A stretch of 64,000 bases of DNA. Origin: Sphingobacterium sp. N143. Lineage in GTDB: Bacteria; Bacteroidota; Bacteroidia; Sphingobacteriales; Sphingobacteriaceae. Made by a program: the position numbers and the translations under genes. The notes beneath the pieces were generated by a model, which saw only the letters and a program-made list of their open reading frames with translations, ran no database searches and had not been told where the DNA came from. Where the stretch lies: NCBI RefSeq assembly GCF_030325625.1, contig NZ_JACAIS010000001.1, positions 124,001 through 188,000 on the forward strand, read 5' to 3'. Every line of letters begins with the position of its first letter. Positions within the stretch are counted from its first letter, which is position 1. Below, in pieces: positions 9,638-19,035 of the stretch.

Positions 9638-11458
9638 ATGATAAATAGGAAGGTTATTTTGCTGGGTGTATGTTTAGTATGTACATTTTCAAGTTGTAAT
9701 AAATTTTTGGAACGAGAATCTCAAGCTATCTTTACCGACGATCAGGTATTCTCGGACCAAAATATGGTAAAATCTGTATTGGCCAATTACTACGGGAGGG
9801 TTAGCTGGGGACAGCAATTTGGTGACAATGGCTCATTTGCAATGTTGGATGAAGCTGGCGTTTCCAGTGGTTCTCCAAATAATATGCAGGAGTTTCCAAA
9901 TGATTTTTGGCGCATGTACGATTATGAATTGATTCGTAATCTCAATCAATTTATCGTCGGAGTTCGTCAATCGACATTGGATGAAAACAATAAAAAAAGG
10001 ATCGAGGGAGAGGCCAGGTTCATTCGTGCCTGGACCTATTTTAATATGATCAAGCGGCTGGGCGGAGTGCCATTGGTCGGGGACAAAGTATATGATTATA
10101 CCAGTGGAATGGACCCTGCCGAGTTACAGCTGTCTCGGGCCACAGAAGCTGAAAGCTATGATTATGTCATCAATGAGTGTACGGAGGCAGCAAAGATGCT
10201 GGGCACGGAAAAAACCATCAACTCGGCAAGAGCCAATACATGGACAGCATTAGCCTTAAAAGCACGGGCAAGTCTGTATGCTGCTTCCATTGCCAAATAC
10301 AATTATAAAACTCCAGATGTGAAAACGACAGGAAATGAGGTTGGTATTCCTGTAGCAGCGGCGAATAAGTATTACCAGACTGCTTATGAAACAGCACTGG
10401 AAATCATTAACAATAGTCCATATGCATTGTATAATGCAAACCCGGATAAAGGTAAGAACTTCTACCTTGCCGTCAGTTCCAAATCGAGCAATGAAGTGAT
10501 ATGGGTAAAAGACTATGCTTATCCTGGAGAAACACATTTTTTTTCCAATAATAATATCGCGTCGTCTGTGCGGGGCGATATTGATGCCAATTTTGTAACA
10601 CCTGTTTTGAATCTGGTTGAATCATTTGAGTATGTGGATGATCGTAATGGTGACTTAAAAACCAAAACAGCCTCAGGAGATTATATTTATTATACAAATC
10701 CTGAAGATTTGTTTGCCAATAAAGATGCCCGATTGTTCGGAACAGTGATTTATTCAGGAGCCGATTTTGCGGGTACCAAAATTACCTATCAAGCGGGGGT
10801 CAGATATAAAGAAAATGGTTCATGGAAAACCATTACGGCCTCACCCGGGACTTCAAATGATAAATTTGGTGGACTTATTACCAGTGAAGATGGGCCTACC
10901 ACTTCGAACGATATGTATGTCAACAAAACCGGATTTAATATTCGCAAGTTCATTGATGAAAATAGAGATGCTTCTACCCGTGGACGTGGATCAGATATTT
11001 GGTTTGTCAGGTTCCGCTATGCAGAATTTTTGCTTATTGCAGCCGAGGCTGGGCTTGAACTTGGTAAGCCACAGACCGAATTGGTGGGTTATGTCAATAA
11101 AATTAGAGAACGGGCGGGTATTCAACAGCTGACGACTATTTCCTTGAACGATATTATTCAGGAACGGCGAGTAGAATTTGCTTTTGAAGACCATCGCTAT
11201 TGGGATCTAAAGCGCTGGCGAATGGCGCATACCATCTGGAACGGAAGTGCCGATAACAATAATGCGGTACATTATGCACTGTTCCCGTATCGGATTTACG
11301 CTCCTGGCGATCCTCATAATGGCAAATGGATTTTTGAAAAACAAAAATCTAGCCATACGCTATATCCAAGAAATTTTAAATATCAGAACTATTATAATTT
11401 CATCGATCAAAAATGGATAGATAACAATCCTAAGCTGGTCCGTAATCCTTATCAATAG
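9638..11458 (+). CDS. SusD/RagB-family glycan-binding lipoprotein
   Basis: This 606-residue surface lipoprotein captures glycan and delivers it to the SusC channel, on which it acts as a lid. It has a lipoprotein signal with Cys20 (TFSSCNKFLE), TPR-like N-terminal helices (GEARFIRAWTYFNMIKRLGGVPLV near residue 128-150, typical of SusD), and the C-terminal RagB/SusD signature RERAGIQ... with IQERRVEFAFEDHRYWDLKRW near 500-525. It lies five bases after SusC and ten bases before the DUF3823 gene. Family assignment is firm; the ligand is inferred. Confidence 0.95.
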   Translation: MINRKVILLGVCLVCTFSSCNKFLERESQAIFTDDQVFSDQNMVKSVLANYYGRVSWGQQFGDNGSFAMLDEAGVSSGSPNNMQEFPNDFWRMYDYELIRNLNQFIVGVRQSTLDENNKKRIEGEARFIRAWTYFNMIKRLGGVPLVGDKVYDYTSGMDPAELQLSRATEAESYDYVINECTEAAKMLGTEKTINSARANTWTALALKARASLYAASIAKYNYKTPDVKTTGNEVGIPVAAANKYYQTAYETALEIINNSPYALYNANPDKGKNFYLAVSSKSSNEVIWVKDYAYPGETHFFSNNNIASSVRGDIDANFVTPVLNLVESFEYVDDRNGDLKTKTASGDYIYYTNPEDLFANKDARLFGTVIYSGADFAGTKITYQAGVRYKENGSWKTITASPGTSNDKFGGLITSEDGPTTSNDMYVNKTGFNIRKFIDENRDASTRGRGSDIWFVRFRYAEFLLIAAEAGLELGKPQTELVGYVNKIRERAGIQQLTTISLNDIIQERRVEFAFEDHRYWDLKRWRMAHTIWNGSADNNNAVHYALFPYRIYAPGDPHNGKWIFEKQKSSHTLYPRNFKYQNYYNFIDQKWIDNNPKLVRNPYQ

Positions 11459-11468
11459 CATTATTCTT

Positions 11469-12143
11469 ATGAGAACTTTTTTTTGTAAATTAATAGTCAG
11501 TTTTGGTGTGTTGATCAATTTATTTGCTTGCGGCAAAGATAATTACGATGCACCCGAAAGTGCGCTGAATGGTCAGGTGACCTATCAGGGGAAACCCATT
11601 GGTGTACGGGGATCAAACCAATCCGTTTATCTTCAATTATGGCAGGATGGTTATCAGCTACGATCTCCCGTCAATGTTTATTTGACACAGGATGGCTCGT
11701 TTTCGACAAAATTATTTGATGGAACTTATAAATTAGTGACGACCAGTGGTAACGGTCCATGGATCAGTAGTGGAGATACACTATTGGTCCAGGTTAAAGG
11801 AAATACAAGGGTCGATTTTCAGGTAAAACCTTATTATACGCTGGATAATATCGTGTATCGTATAGAAGGAAATATGCTTAAAGCGTCATTTGATGTACAA
11901 ACAATAGATGCAACTAGGCCCATTGATTTTGCGATGTTGATGGTCAACGATACCAAATTCGTGGATTTAGGACAATATTCCTATAAAATTGAAAAGAGCG
12001 ATGTCACTTCTAGCCATGTCGAATTGGAGTTGGACATGAAAGATATATTGACCAAAAGCAGTGCCGTATATGCAAGAGTAGGATTAAAGATCAATGGTAT
12101 TACCGAAGCTTTGTATGATAGCTCACCTCAGAAATTGAAATAA
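11469..12143 (+). CDS. DUF3823-family lipoprotein
   Basis: The 224-residue lipoprotein (Cys21 in LFACGKDN) resembles DUF3823, a family found directly after SusD in many carbohydrate loci and thought to be a surface glycan-binding or accessory protein. The N-terminal half looks like a carboxypeptidase-regulatory-like beta sandwich (GQVTYQGKPIGV, then DGSFSTKLFDGTYKLV and a GNGPW turn), followed by a second beta domain. It sits between SusD and the GH127 gene with gaps of 10 and 1 bases, so it is clearly in the operon. A direct function has not been shown from sequence. Confidence 0.8.
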   Translation: MRTFFCKLIVSFGVLINLFACGKDNYDAPESALNGQVTYQGKPIGVRGSNQSVYLQLWQDGYQLRSPVNVYLTQDGSFSTKLFDGTYKLVTTSGNGPWISSGDTLLVQVKGNTRVDFQVKPYYTLDNIVYRIEGNMLKASFDVQTIDATRPIDFAMLMVNDTKFVDLGQYSYKIEKSDVTSSHVELELDMKDILTKSSAVYARVGLKINGITEALYDSSPQKLK

Positions 12144-12144
12144 C

Positions 12145-14193
12145 ATGATAAAAAGAATTAGCTTGTTAAGTTTGCTGATGAGCATGGGTATCTTTGCTTC
12201 GGCACAATCATCATCCATCAATCCTGTGGATCATTTGCCAATAGAGGGGAAAAATATACATTATATCAATAATAGACTTCCTTTGAAACAAAATGTTCTA
12301 CTGAAGCTACCCGTGGGCAGCATCGTTCCTGAAGGCTGGCTGGGTAAATATTTGGAACTGCAGAAAGATGGGCTCACTGGTCATCTCGGTGAGATCAGTG
12401 CTTGGTTATCCAAGAAAAATAATGCTTGGTTGAGCACGGATGGTAAAGGCGATTATGGTTGGGAAGAAGTTCCATATTGGCTGAAAGGCTATGCCAATCT
12501 AGGCTATATCTTAAAAGATCCCCAAATTATTGCTGAATCAAAAATATGGTTGGAGGCTGCTATCCGGAGCCAGCGTCCAGATGGTTATTTTGGACCTTTG
12601 ATCCTTCGGAACAATAAGCCTGATTTATGGGGCAACATGATCATGCTCTGGTGCTTGCAATCCTATTACGAATATAGTGGTGACCAGCGCGTATTGACTT
12701 TAATGACCAAATATTTTAAATGGCAGGCGAGTCTACCGGATAGTTTTTTCCTAAAAGACTATTGGGAAAATAGCCGTGGGGGAGACAATTTATTGTCTGT
12801 TTATTGGCTCTACAACCGGACACAAGGGAATGAATGGTTAATGGATCTGGCGGATAAAATTCATCGGAATACTGCAAATTGGCACCAAAAAGATGATTTG
12901 CCGAATTGGCACAATGTGAACGTGGCTCAATGTTTTCGGGAGCCAGCAACTTACTATTTGAAAAGTCAGTCAGATGCTGATCTAAAGGCAACCTACGACA
13001 ATTTTCATTTTGTGAGACAGCAATTTGGTCAAGTACCCGGAGGAATGTTTGGAGCCGATGAAAACGCGCGTCCCGGTTATACTGATCCACGACAGGGGGT
13101 GGAGACCTGTGGTATGGTCGAACAAATGGCATCCAATGAAATCCTACTAGGAATAACTGGAGATCCTTTTTGGGCTGATCATGCCGAAGAAGTTGCTTTT
13201 AATACATATCCAGCAGCCGTTACTGCAGATTTTAAGGCATTACGTTATATTACGAGCCCTAATATGAGTATCAGTGATAGCCATAATCATGCTCCTGGCA
13301 TTGATAATAATGGCCCTTTCTTGATGATGAACCCTTTCAGCTCCCGTTGCTGCCAGCACAATCATAGTCAGGGCTGGCCCTATTATGCGGAGCATCTTTA
13401 TATGGCGACCAATGACAACGGCGTTGCCGCGGTACTGTATGCTGCTTCTAAAGCCAATATTAAGGTTGGGGATAATAATCAACAGGTTCAGATTCAACAA
13501 TCATCCAACTATCCTTTTGAGGAATCAGTCCGATTTGAGATAAAAACAAAAGACAAAACGGTGAATTTCCCATTTTACCTACGAATCCCAGCTTGGGTCA
13601 AACAAGCGGAGGTTAAGGTGAATGGTAAAGCGCAAGAGATCGTGTCTGACGCAAAGTATATCCAGATTGACCGACAATGGAAAGACGGTGATAAAGTTGA
13701 GCTTTCTTTACCAATGACCATTGATCTCAAAACATGGTCTGCCAATAAGAATGCTGTAAGTATTCAGCGGGGACCATTGACCTATGCCCTAAAAATCAAA
13801 GAGAATTATGTGAAAAAAGATAGTAAGGCTTCTGCTATTGGTGATTCAAAATGGCAGGAAACGGCGGATCCGTCTAAATGGCCTTCATATGAAATCCTCC
13901 CCGCAAGTGAGTGGAACTATGGTTTGGTTCAAAATCAACTGAATGCAATCGATCAACTGCAGGTCATCAAGAGACCCTGGCCAAAAGATGCTTTCCCTTT
14001 TGAGGCAAATGCGGTGCCTATTTCCATTAAGGTCAAAGCGAAACGGATCGATGGTTGGAAGATTGATGAGAATGGATTGACTGCCGTATTACCACCTAGC
14101 CCAGTGGATAGTCAGGCAGCAGTGGAGGAGGTTGAACTGATCCCAATGGGAGCTGCACGTTTGCGCATCACCGCATTCCCTACAGTAAATTAA
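12145..14193 (+). CDS. GH127-family beta-L-arabinofuranosidase-like enzyme
   Basis: The 682-residue exported protein (signal peptide ending FASAQ) matches the GH127/DUF1680 family, whose characterised member HypBA1 removes beta-L-arabinofuranose using a cysteine nucleophile held by zinc. The zinc/cysteine set is visible: E320 and C322 in VETCGMVEQM, and the adjacent pair C402-C403 in SRCCQHNHS. These match the ExC and CC pattern of HypBA1. E306 is a candidate acid/base. The (alpha/alpha)6 barrel is followed by beta-sandwich domains from about residue 430. The gene begins one base after the DUF3823 stop. Family is firm; the exact sugar linkage is inferred because the family is functionally varied. 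Confidence 0.9.
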   Translation: MIKRISLLSLLMSMGIFASAQSSSINPVDHLPIEGKNIHYINNRLPLKQNVLLKLPVGSIVPEGWLGKYLELQKDGLTGHLGEISAWLSKKNNAWLSTDGKGDYGWEEVPYWLKGYANLGYILKDPQIIAESKIWLEAAIRSQRPDGYFGPLILRNNKPDLWGNMIMLWCLQSYYEYSGDQRVLTLMTKYFKWQASLPDSFFLKDYWENSRGGDNLLSVYWLYNRTQGNEWLMDLADKIHRNTANWHQKDDLPNWHNVNVAQCFREPATYYLKSQSDADLKATYDNFHFVRQQFGQVPGGMFGADENARPGYTDPRQGVETCGMVEQMASNEILLGITGDPFWADHAEEVAFNTYPAAVTADFKALRYITSPNMSISDSHNHAPGIDNNGPFLMMNPFSSRCCQHNHSQGWPYYAEHLYMATNDNGVAAVLYAASKANIKVGDNNQQVQIQQSSNYPFEESVRFEIKTKDKTVNFPFYLRIPAWVKQAEVKVNGKAQEIVSDAKYIQIDRQWKDGDKVELSLPMTIDLKTWSANKNAVSIQRGPLTYALKIKENYVKKDSKASAIGDSKWQETADPSKWPSYEILPASEWNYGLVQNQLNAIDQLQVIKRPWPKDAFPFEANAVPISIKVKAKRIDGWKIDENGLTAVLPPSPVDSQAAVEEVELIPMGAARLRITAFPTVN

Positions 14194-14229
14194 TATTAAC
14201 AAGATATAAATGACTTAACGATTTTTTTT

Positions 14230-16074
14230 ATGATGAAGAAAACCTTAATTTTTGCTAGCTTGATGATGGCTGCCCAATTGAATTTTGCGCAGGAATGGAA
14301 ACCTGCAGGAAGCCATATATTGACTCCCTGGGGCGAAAAAGTGACCGCACAGAAACCACATCCTGAATACCCACGACCTCAGTTACAAAGAGCCAATAAC
14401 TGGCAAAATTTGAATGGCTTATGGAAATATAAAGTCACACCAGTAGATGCAAAAGAAATTCCAACGCAATGGGATGGAGATATCCTGGTTCCATTTGCGA
14501 TAGAATCTGCACTTTCGGGTGTAGGTAAGGAAGTCGGAAAAGATAAAGCTTTATGGTATAATAATAGTATTAAACTAGATAAGTCGGTGAATAGAAACAA
14601 GGTGCTGCTTCACTTCGGCGCGGTGGATTGGCAATGTGATGTCTATGTAAACAATCAATTGGTTGGCAGGCATGAAGGCGGCTTTGATCCTTTTTCAATG
14701 GATGTGACAAGTTTTCTAAAAAAAGGGGCTAAGCAGGAGATTGCCATACGTGTGTGGGATCCTACGGACGATGGCCCGCAACCACGGGGTAAACAGGTCA
14801 ACAAACCTAATGGCATTTGGTATACACCGGTGACCGGAATATGGCAAACCGTATGGCTGGAGAGCGTACCACAATCCTATATCGTTAAAACGAAACAGAC
14901 CCCACGGTTGGATGATGGTATTCTTGCTTTTCAAGCAACTGTGGAAGGAAGCCAGACAGGGGATGAGATCAGGATACGGGCACTAGATGGTGGTAAGGTC
15001 ATCAAAGAGCAAACCGGACAACCTAATACATCATTTGATCTTTCAGTGCCTAATTTGGAAGCATGGTCACCAAGTCATCCAAAGCTTTATGATCTGGAGA
15101 TTCAATTACTCCGCAAGGGGAAAGTTATTGATCAGGCCAAAAGTTATTTTGCGATGCGCAAAATTGCAATGGAAAAAGATCAGAATGGCATACAGCGTTT
15201 GATGTTGAATAATCAATTTACATTTCAGTATGGACCGCTTGATCAAGGCTGGTGGCCGGATGGACTACATACAGCACCAACAGATGAAGCATTGAAATTT
15301 GATATCATCAAGACAAAAGAGATGGGATTCAATATGATCCGTAAACATATCAAAGTAGAACCTGCACGTTGGTACCGTTACTGCGATAGTATAGGCATGT
15401 TGGTATGGCAAGATATGCCGAGTGGTGATCTTGGTGGAAATCATTGGGATATGCAACCCGGAAAAATTTCTGGTGGAAATCGGGATAAAGAACGCTCAGC
15501 GGCATCAGAAGGATATTATAGAAAAGAATGGAAGGCTATTATGGAAGTCCTGCACAATTATCCTAGCATCGTTATTTGGGTGCCATTCAATGAAGCTTGG
15601 GGGCAGTTCAAAACGAAAGAAATCACGGAATGGACCATCGCCAACGATCCATCTCGATTGGTAAATAGCGCCAGTGGCGGAAACTTTATGGAAACGGGGC
15701 ATATTTTAGATATACATAACTATCCGGATGCAGCGATGCCGGACCCAAAGTTATTTGGATCCAATCAAGTCTTGGCACTGGGTGAGTTTGGAGGACTTGG
15801 ACTTCCTATAGATGGGCATTCTTGGCAACAAAAAGATAACTGGGGATACCAAAGTTTTAAAAATAAAACAGAGCTGCTGGAACGTTATAAGCATCTAATC
15901 CGTGATTTGACAAGATTGATTCCTATGGGGCTGTCTGCAGCGGTATATACACAGACTACAGATGTGGAAGTGGAAACAAATGGCTTGATGACATATGATC
16001 GTAAGGTCGTAAAAATGCCCGAATCAGAGCTGAAAGCTGCACATCAGGCGTTATATACTGCACCTGTCAAATAA
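14230..16074 (+). CDS. GH2-family glycoside hydrolase
   Basis: The 614-residue exported enzyme (signal peptide ending NFAQE) has the GH2 layout: N-terminal sugar-binding jelly roll (LHFGAVDWQCDVYVNNQLVG near 130-150), an immunoglobulin-like domain (about 220-310) and a TIM barrel (about 320-610). The catalytic acid is E455 in VPFNEAWGQF and the likely nucleophile is E519 in LGEFGGLGLP. It lacks the long C-terminal domains of LacZ. Members of this family include beta-galactosidases, beta-glucuronidases and exo-arabinosidases, so activity cannot be told from sequence. It follows GH127 by 36 bases and is followed by a strong inverted repeat. Confidence 0.9.
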   Translation: MMKKTLIFASLMMAAQLNFAQEWKPAGSHILTPWGEKVTAQKPHPEYPRPQLQRANNWQNLNGLWKYKVTPVDAKEIPTQWDGDILVPFAIESALSGVGKEVGKDKALWYNNSIKLDKSVNRNKVLLHFGAVDWQCDVYVNNQLVGRHEGGFDPFSMDVTSFLKKGAKQEIAIRVWDPTDDGPQPRGKQVNKPNGIWYTPVTGIWQTVWLESVPQSYIVKTKQTPRLDDGILAFQATVEGSQTGDEIRIRALDGGKVIKEQTGQPNTSFDLSVPNLEAWSPSHPKLYDLEIQLLRKGKVIDQAKSYFAMRKIAMEKDQNGIQRLMLNNQFTFQYGPLDQGWWPDGLHTAPTDEALKFDIIKTKEMGFNMIRKHIKVEPARWYRYCDSIGMLVWQDMPSGDLGGNHWDMQPGKISGGNRDKERSAASEGYYRKEWKAIMEVLHNYPSIVIWVPFNEAWGQFKTKEITEWTIANDPSRLVNSASGGNFMETGHILDIHNYPDAAMPDPKLFGSNQVLALGEFGGLGLPIDGHSWQQKDNWGYQSFKNKTELLERYKHLIRDLTRLIPMGLSAAVYTQTTDVEVETNGLMTYDRKVVKMPESELKAAHQALYTAPVK

Positions 16075-16084
16075 AAATATGCTG

Positions 16085-16118
16085 AAATATGGCTATAGCA
16101 TAAACTATAGCCATATTT
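16085..16118 (+). terminator. Perfect 14-bp stem-loop after the GH2 gene
   Basis: Arms at 16085-16098 and 16105-16118 are perfect complements (AAATATGGCTATAG and its reverse complement) around a six-base loop, starting 11 bases after the GH2 stop. There is no following T run, so it may be an RNA-stabilising hairpin or an attenuator that reduces GH43 expression rather than a classical terminator. Confidence 0.55.
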
Positions 16119-16306
16119 ATGGCATGATCCTATTTAGGGATTCATGTTTCTTTTTATCAATAAATAGGATTAATCCTTAAAGAAATTGTTTTTGCGGTGA
16201 AAATCTTCCATAGTATTGGAAGTCCGTGAAATTGAAGGCATTTTTTTTCCTTTTGAGATGCCACTGGTTTGGCCAGCGGAAGGATTGATCTAAGCTAAAT
16301 CAAAAA

Positions 16307-17383
16307 ATGTTGAATGCCATGTTGCTAAAATATTGGATTGTAGCAGTTACTCTGCTGAATTTAATGAACTGTGGAGGTGGTGCATCTGTTCAAAAGACAA
16401 ATGTATCGGTGCAAAATAAAACCTATATAAATCCTGTATTTGAGCCCATACTTGCAGATCCTACCATCGTGCGGGATCCTCAAAGTAAGTTGTTTTATGC
16501 CTATGGAACAGCCGACAATTGGGGTGACGGGAAAGGACAACGCCTGGTCTCGATCCTGGAATCTAAAGATCTAACCCATTGGACTTGGATCGGTACTGCA
16601 TTTGCTGAAAAACCCAAATGGAAGTCAGCAGGTGGAATATGGGCTCCGGATGTGGTGCTGCTGAATGGGAGCTATATCATGTACTATGCTTACTCGACGT
16701 GGGGAGACCCCAATCCTGGAATTGGGATTGCCACTGCAGACAAAGCTGAAGGACCATTTATGGATCAAGGCAAGCTCTTTGATAGTAAATCGATCCAGGT
16801 ACCGAATTCCATCGATCCCTATTTTTTTGCAGAGAACGGTCACAATTATCTTTTCTGGGGTAGTTTTAGTGATGCCGCTACTCAAGGTACATATGGCGTT
16901 GAGCTAGATGAGAACGGAAGACAGGTACTTGACTTAAGTAAAAAATTTAAAGTTGCCGCTGGAGATTTTGAAGCGGTGGTGATTCATAAACGAAATGGAT
17001 ATTATTACTTTATTGGATCAAAAGGTTCTTGTTGTGAAGGGGAAAGAAGCAATTATCATGTATTGGTCGGCCGATCTCGTGATCTGAAGGGACCATATTT
17101 GGATAAACAAGGCCGAGATCTCACGCATCGGGGAAATGGAACTTTACTGTTAAAAGGAAATGATAAGTTTGTCGGTACAGGCCATACCTCACGGATTATG
17201 ACCGATGATCAGGGAAATGACTGGATTCTGTATCATGCCATGGATCCAAAACGACCCCGGGTTTCCACCGGTGGCAATCGCCGAATGCTACTTTTGGATC
17301 AGCTTGTCTGGAAGGAAGATTGGCCAATCATAGAGAATACTACAAGCAGTGTTACGGAGAAAACCGCTCCAGTTTTTAGATAA
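16307..17383 (+). CDS. GH43-family glycoside hydrolase (arabinanase/arabinofuranosidase type)
   Basis: The 358-residue protein has a five-bladed propeller of GH43. The three catalytic acids are visible: D51 in LADPTIVRDP (general base), D170 in NSIDPYFF (pKa modulator) and E222 in GDFEAVVI (general acid). The motif GGIWAPDVV near residue 110 is typical of GH43 members acting on arabinan. The N-terminus is hydrophobic and has a Cys in LMNCGGGA, which looks like a lipoprotein signal. It is separated from GH2 by 232 bases containing a hairpin, so it may have its own transcript. Endo-arabinanase-like activity is the best inference, not proven. Confidence 0.9.
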   Translation: MLNAMLLKYWIVAVTLLNLMNCGGGASVQKTNVSVQNKTYINPVFEPILADPTIVRDPQSKLFYAYGTADNWGDGKGQRLVSILESKDLTHWTWIGTAFAEKPKWKSAGGIWAPDVVLLNGSYIMYYAYSTWGDPNPGIGIATADKAEGPFMDQGKLFDSKSIQVPNSIDPYFFAENGHNYLFWGSFSDAATQGTYGVELDENGRQVLDLSKKFKVAAGDFEAVVIHKRNGYYYFIGSKGSCCEGERSNYHVLVGRSRDLKGPYLDKQGRDLTHRGNGTLLLKGNDKFVGTGHTSRIMTDDQGNDWILYHAMDPKRPRVSTGGNRRMLLLDQLVWKEDWPIIENTTSSVTEKTAPVFR

Positions 17384-17496
17384 GCAGATTATAATAGGAC
17401 CTGTCATATAGTGTTGGCATGTTGATGTTATTATTTTTTTCTTATCTGGTCTTTCATTTTCTGGATAAACCAATCCGGAAATATTTGGGACAAAAA

Positions 17497-18444
17497 CTAA
17501 GATAAATGTTTATCAAGCCAGATAGTTATAAATTCAAAAACCTCCTTTTTACAATCTTCGTTGAGGATTTCATGGCGCATTCCGGCATATAGTTTAATAG
17601 AGATGTCGATCTGGCCTTGTTGACGCAGCTGTTCAGAGGCCTGTTTTACTCCGGCTCCTAAATCTCCAATGGGATCATCCTGACCACTGATAAATAAGAT
17701 GGGTAAAGTTTGGGGGATTCGTTTAGTACGGTTTGGATTTGTCGCGCGAAGGTTTAGTCCCAGGGCAGTAAAGAAGCCATTATTGGTAAACAGACCCCCA
17801 CAGAGGGGGTCTTCAATAAATGCAAGACGATTTGCTTTGTTTATACTTAACCAATTGGTATTTTGTTGATTGGGTTCGTTTTTAAATCGAGCATTATTAC
17901 GACTGTTAAATATCCGGTTGATGAACTTACTTCTTTTTCCTGGGGCAATGGTATTTAAGCAAGCCAGCAAGATCTGAAAAATTGATGTTCCTTTCTGGCG
18001 TTGACCCGTTCCTACGAGTATGGCACCTTTAAAGGTATCTCCAACTTCTTGTAGGACACAACGGGCAACGAAAGAACCCATGGAATGTCCCAAAATAAAA
18101 TGCGGAAGATTGGGGTAACGTTGTCGTAGTGACTCTCCTATAGTTATGGCATCCTGGATCAGTTGATCTGTAGGATGCGATGACGGAATGTATCCTAGTT
18201 CCTTGTCATTTTTTGCCGTCTTTCCATGTCCCAATTGATCATAAGTAAGTACCACATATCCACGTGTGGTTAGATGCTCCGCTAATTCTTCATAACGGCC
18301 ACTGTGTTCTTGCATGCCATGGATAATCAGTATCGTGGCCAATATCTTTTTGTCCGTAGGCTCATATATGCGGTAGAAAAGCCGATGCCCATGCCCACCT
18401 TTTACAGAATTTGCAATAAAAATATTCGCGGATACCCTAGTCAT
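17497..18444 (-). CDS. Alpha/beta hydrolase (monoacylglycerol lipase-like)
   Basis: The 315-residue protein has the serine hydrolase fold with an HGM oxyanion motif at 42-44, the nucleophile elbow GHSMG with S121, an Asp in ISGQDDPIGDLG and a His in GMRHEILNE, which matches lysophospholipase/monoglyceride lipase proteins of the Hydrolase_4 family. No signal peptide is seen. The ATG at 18444 was chosen because the upstream extension to 18504 begins at TTG and adds a low-complexity segment outside the fold. The gene converges on the GH43 gene 113 bases away and appears unrelated to it. Substrate is unknown beyond an ester of a fatty acid or similar. Confidence 0.85.
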   Translation of the reverse strand: MTRVSANIFIANSVKGGHGHRLFYRIYEPTDKKILATILIIHGMQEHSGRYEELAEHLTTRGYVVLTYDQLGHGKTAKNDKELGYIPSSHPTDQLIQDAITIGESLRQRYPNLPHFILGHSMGSFVARCVLQEVGDTFKGAILVGTGQRQKGTSIFQILLACLNTIAPGKRSKFINRIFNSRNNARFKNEPNQQNTNWLSINKANRLAFIEDPLCGGLFTNNGFFTALGLNLRATNPNRTKRIPQTLPILFISGQDDPIGDLGAGVKQASEQLRQQGQIDISIKLYAGMRHEILNEDCKKEVFEFITIWLDKHLS

Positions 18445-19035
18445 GACATTTCTTTTAATATAAAAGTAAATATAATGCTTAAAAAAATTACTACGATTAA
18501 ACAATCATTATTAAATAGTTTAGACAGAACGACCCTATAGTATCATGTTGGATAATGGGGAGGATGTATACGGCATGCTTATGTTAGAAAAGGCCTTAAA
18601 TTAGATGTAAAACAAGAAAATTTAGCTGATTTTAATTTTTTGGTATGGGAATATTGTTTAGATTTGCAATAATTTAGAATTAATTTAAATAAAACAATAA
18701 TCTTCCTTTATTGAAATCAACGTTGAATACGATGTGTCAGTAGATTGTTATTCCAGTATATAAGAATGGATATTGTTTTATTGCCATGAATAACAAGTAT
18801 ATCACGCTCAATCAGGAAGGTTATTCAACAGCTCATAAATAAAAGGCTAGGATATATAGTTGACTCGACCATATGTAAGACTAGCTGGAACGGTGAAATA
18901 TAGTGGGTAGTAATACAAGATAATAAGACATATATGGGCAGCAAAGGGAACATTTATTCCGATGAAATAGGCTCCCATGGGGTAAAGGCGGCACGAATGC
19001 CCCATAACTAAAATAATGAATAAATAACTTTTCTA
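18445..19035. other. Gene-free stretch between divergent genes
   Basis: About 590 bases of AT-rich DNA separate the alpha/beta hydrolase (minus) from the ankyrin gene (plus). A TAGATTTG at 18659-18666 fits the TAnnTTTG promoter box in the plus direction, but its distance to the ankyrin start would make a leader of about 360 bases. A six-bp hairpin (18977-18982 with 19000-19005) lies just before the ankyrin gene. No convincing coding sequence or known RNA family was recognised. Confidence 0.4.

Noticed and set aside
10767..11132. Plus-strand open frame of 121 codons within susD
   Set aside because: Out of frame with SusD and without family resemblance.
12716..13132. Minus-strand open frame of 138 codons within the GH127 gene
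   Set aside because: It is a shadow of the clearly coding GH127 frame.
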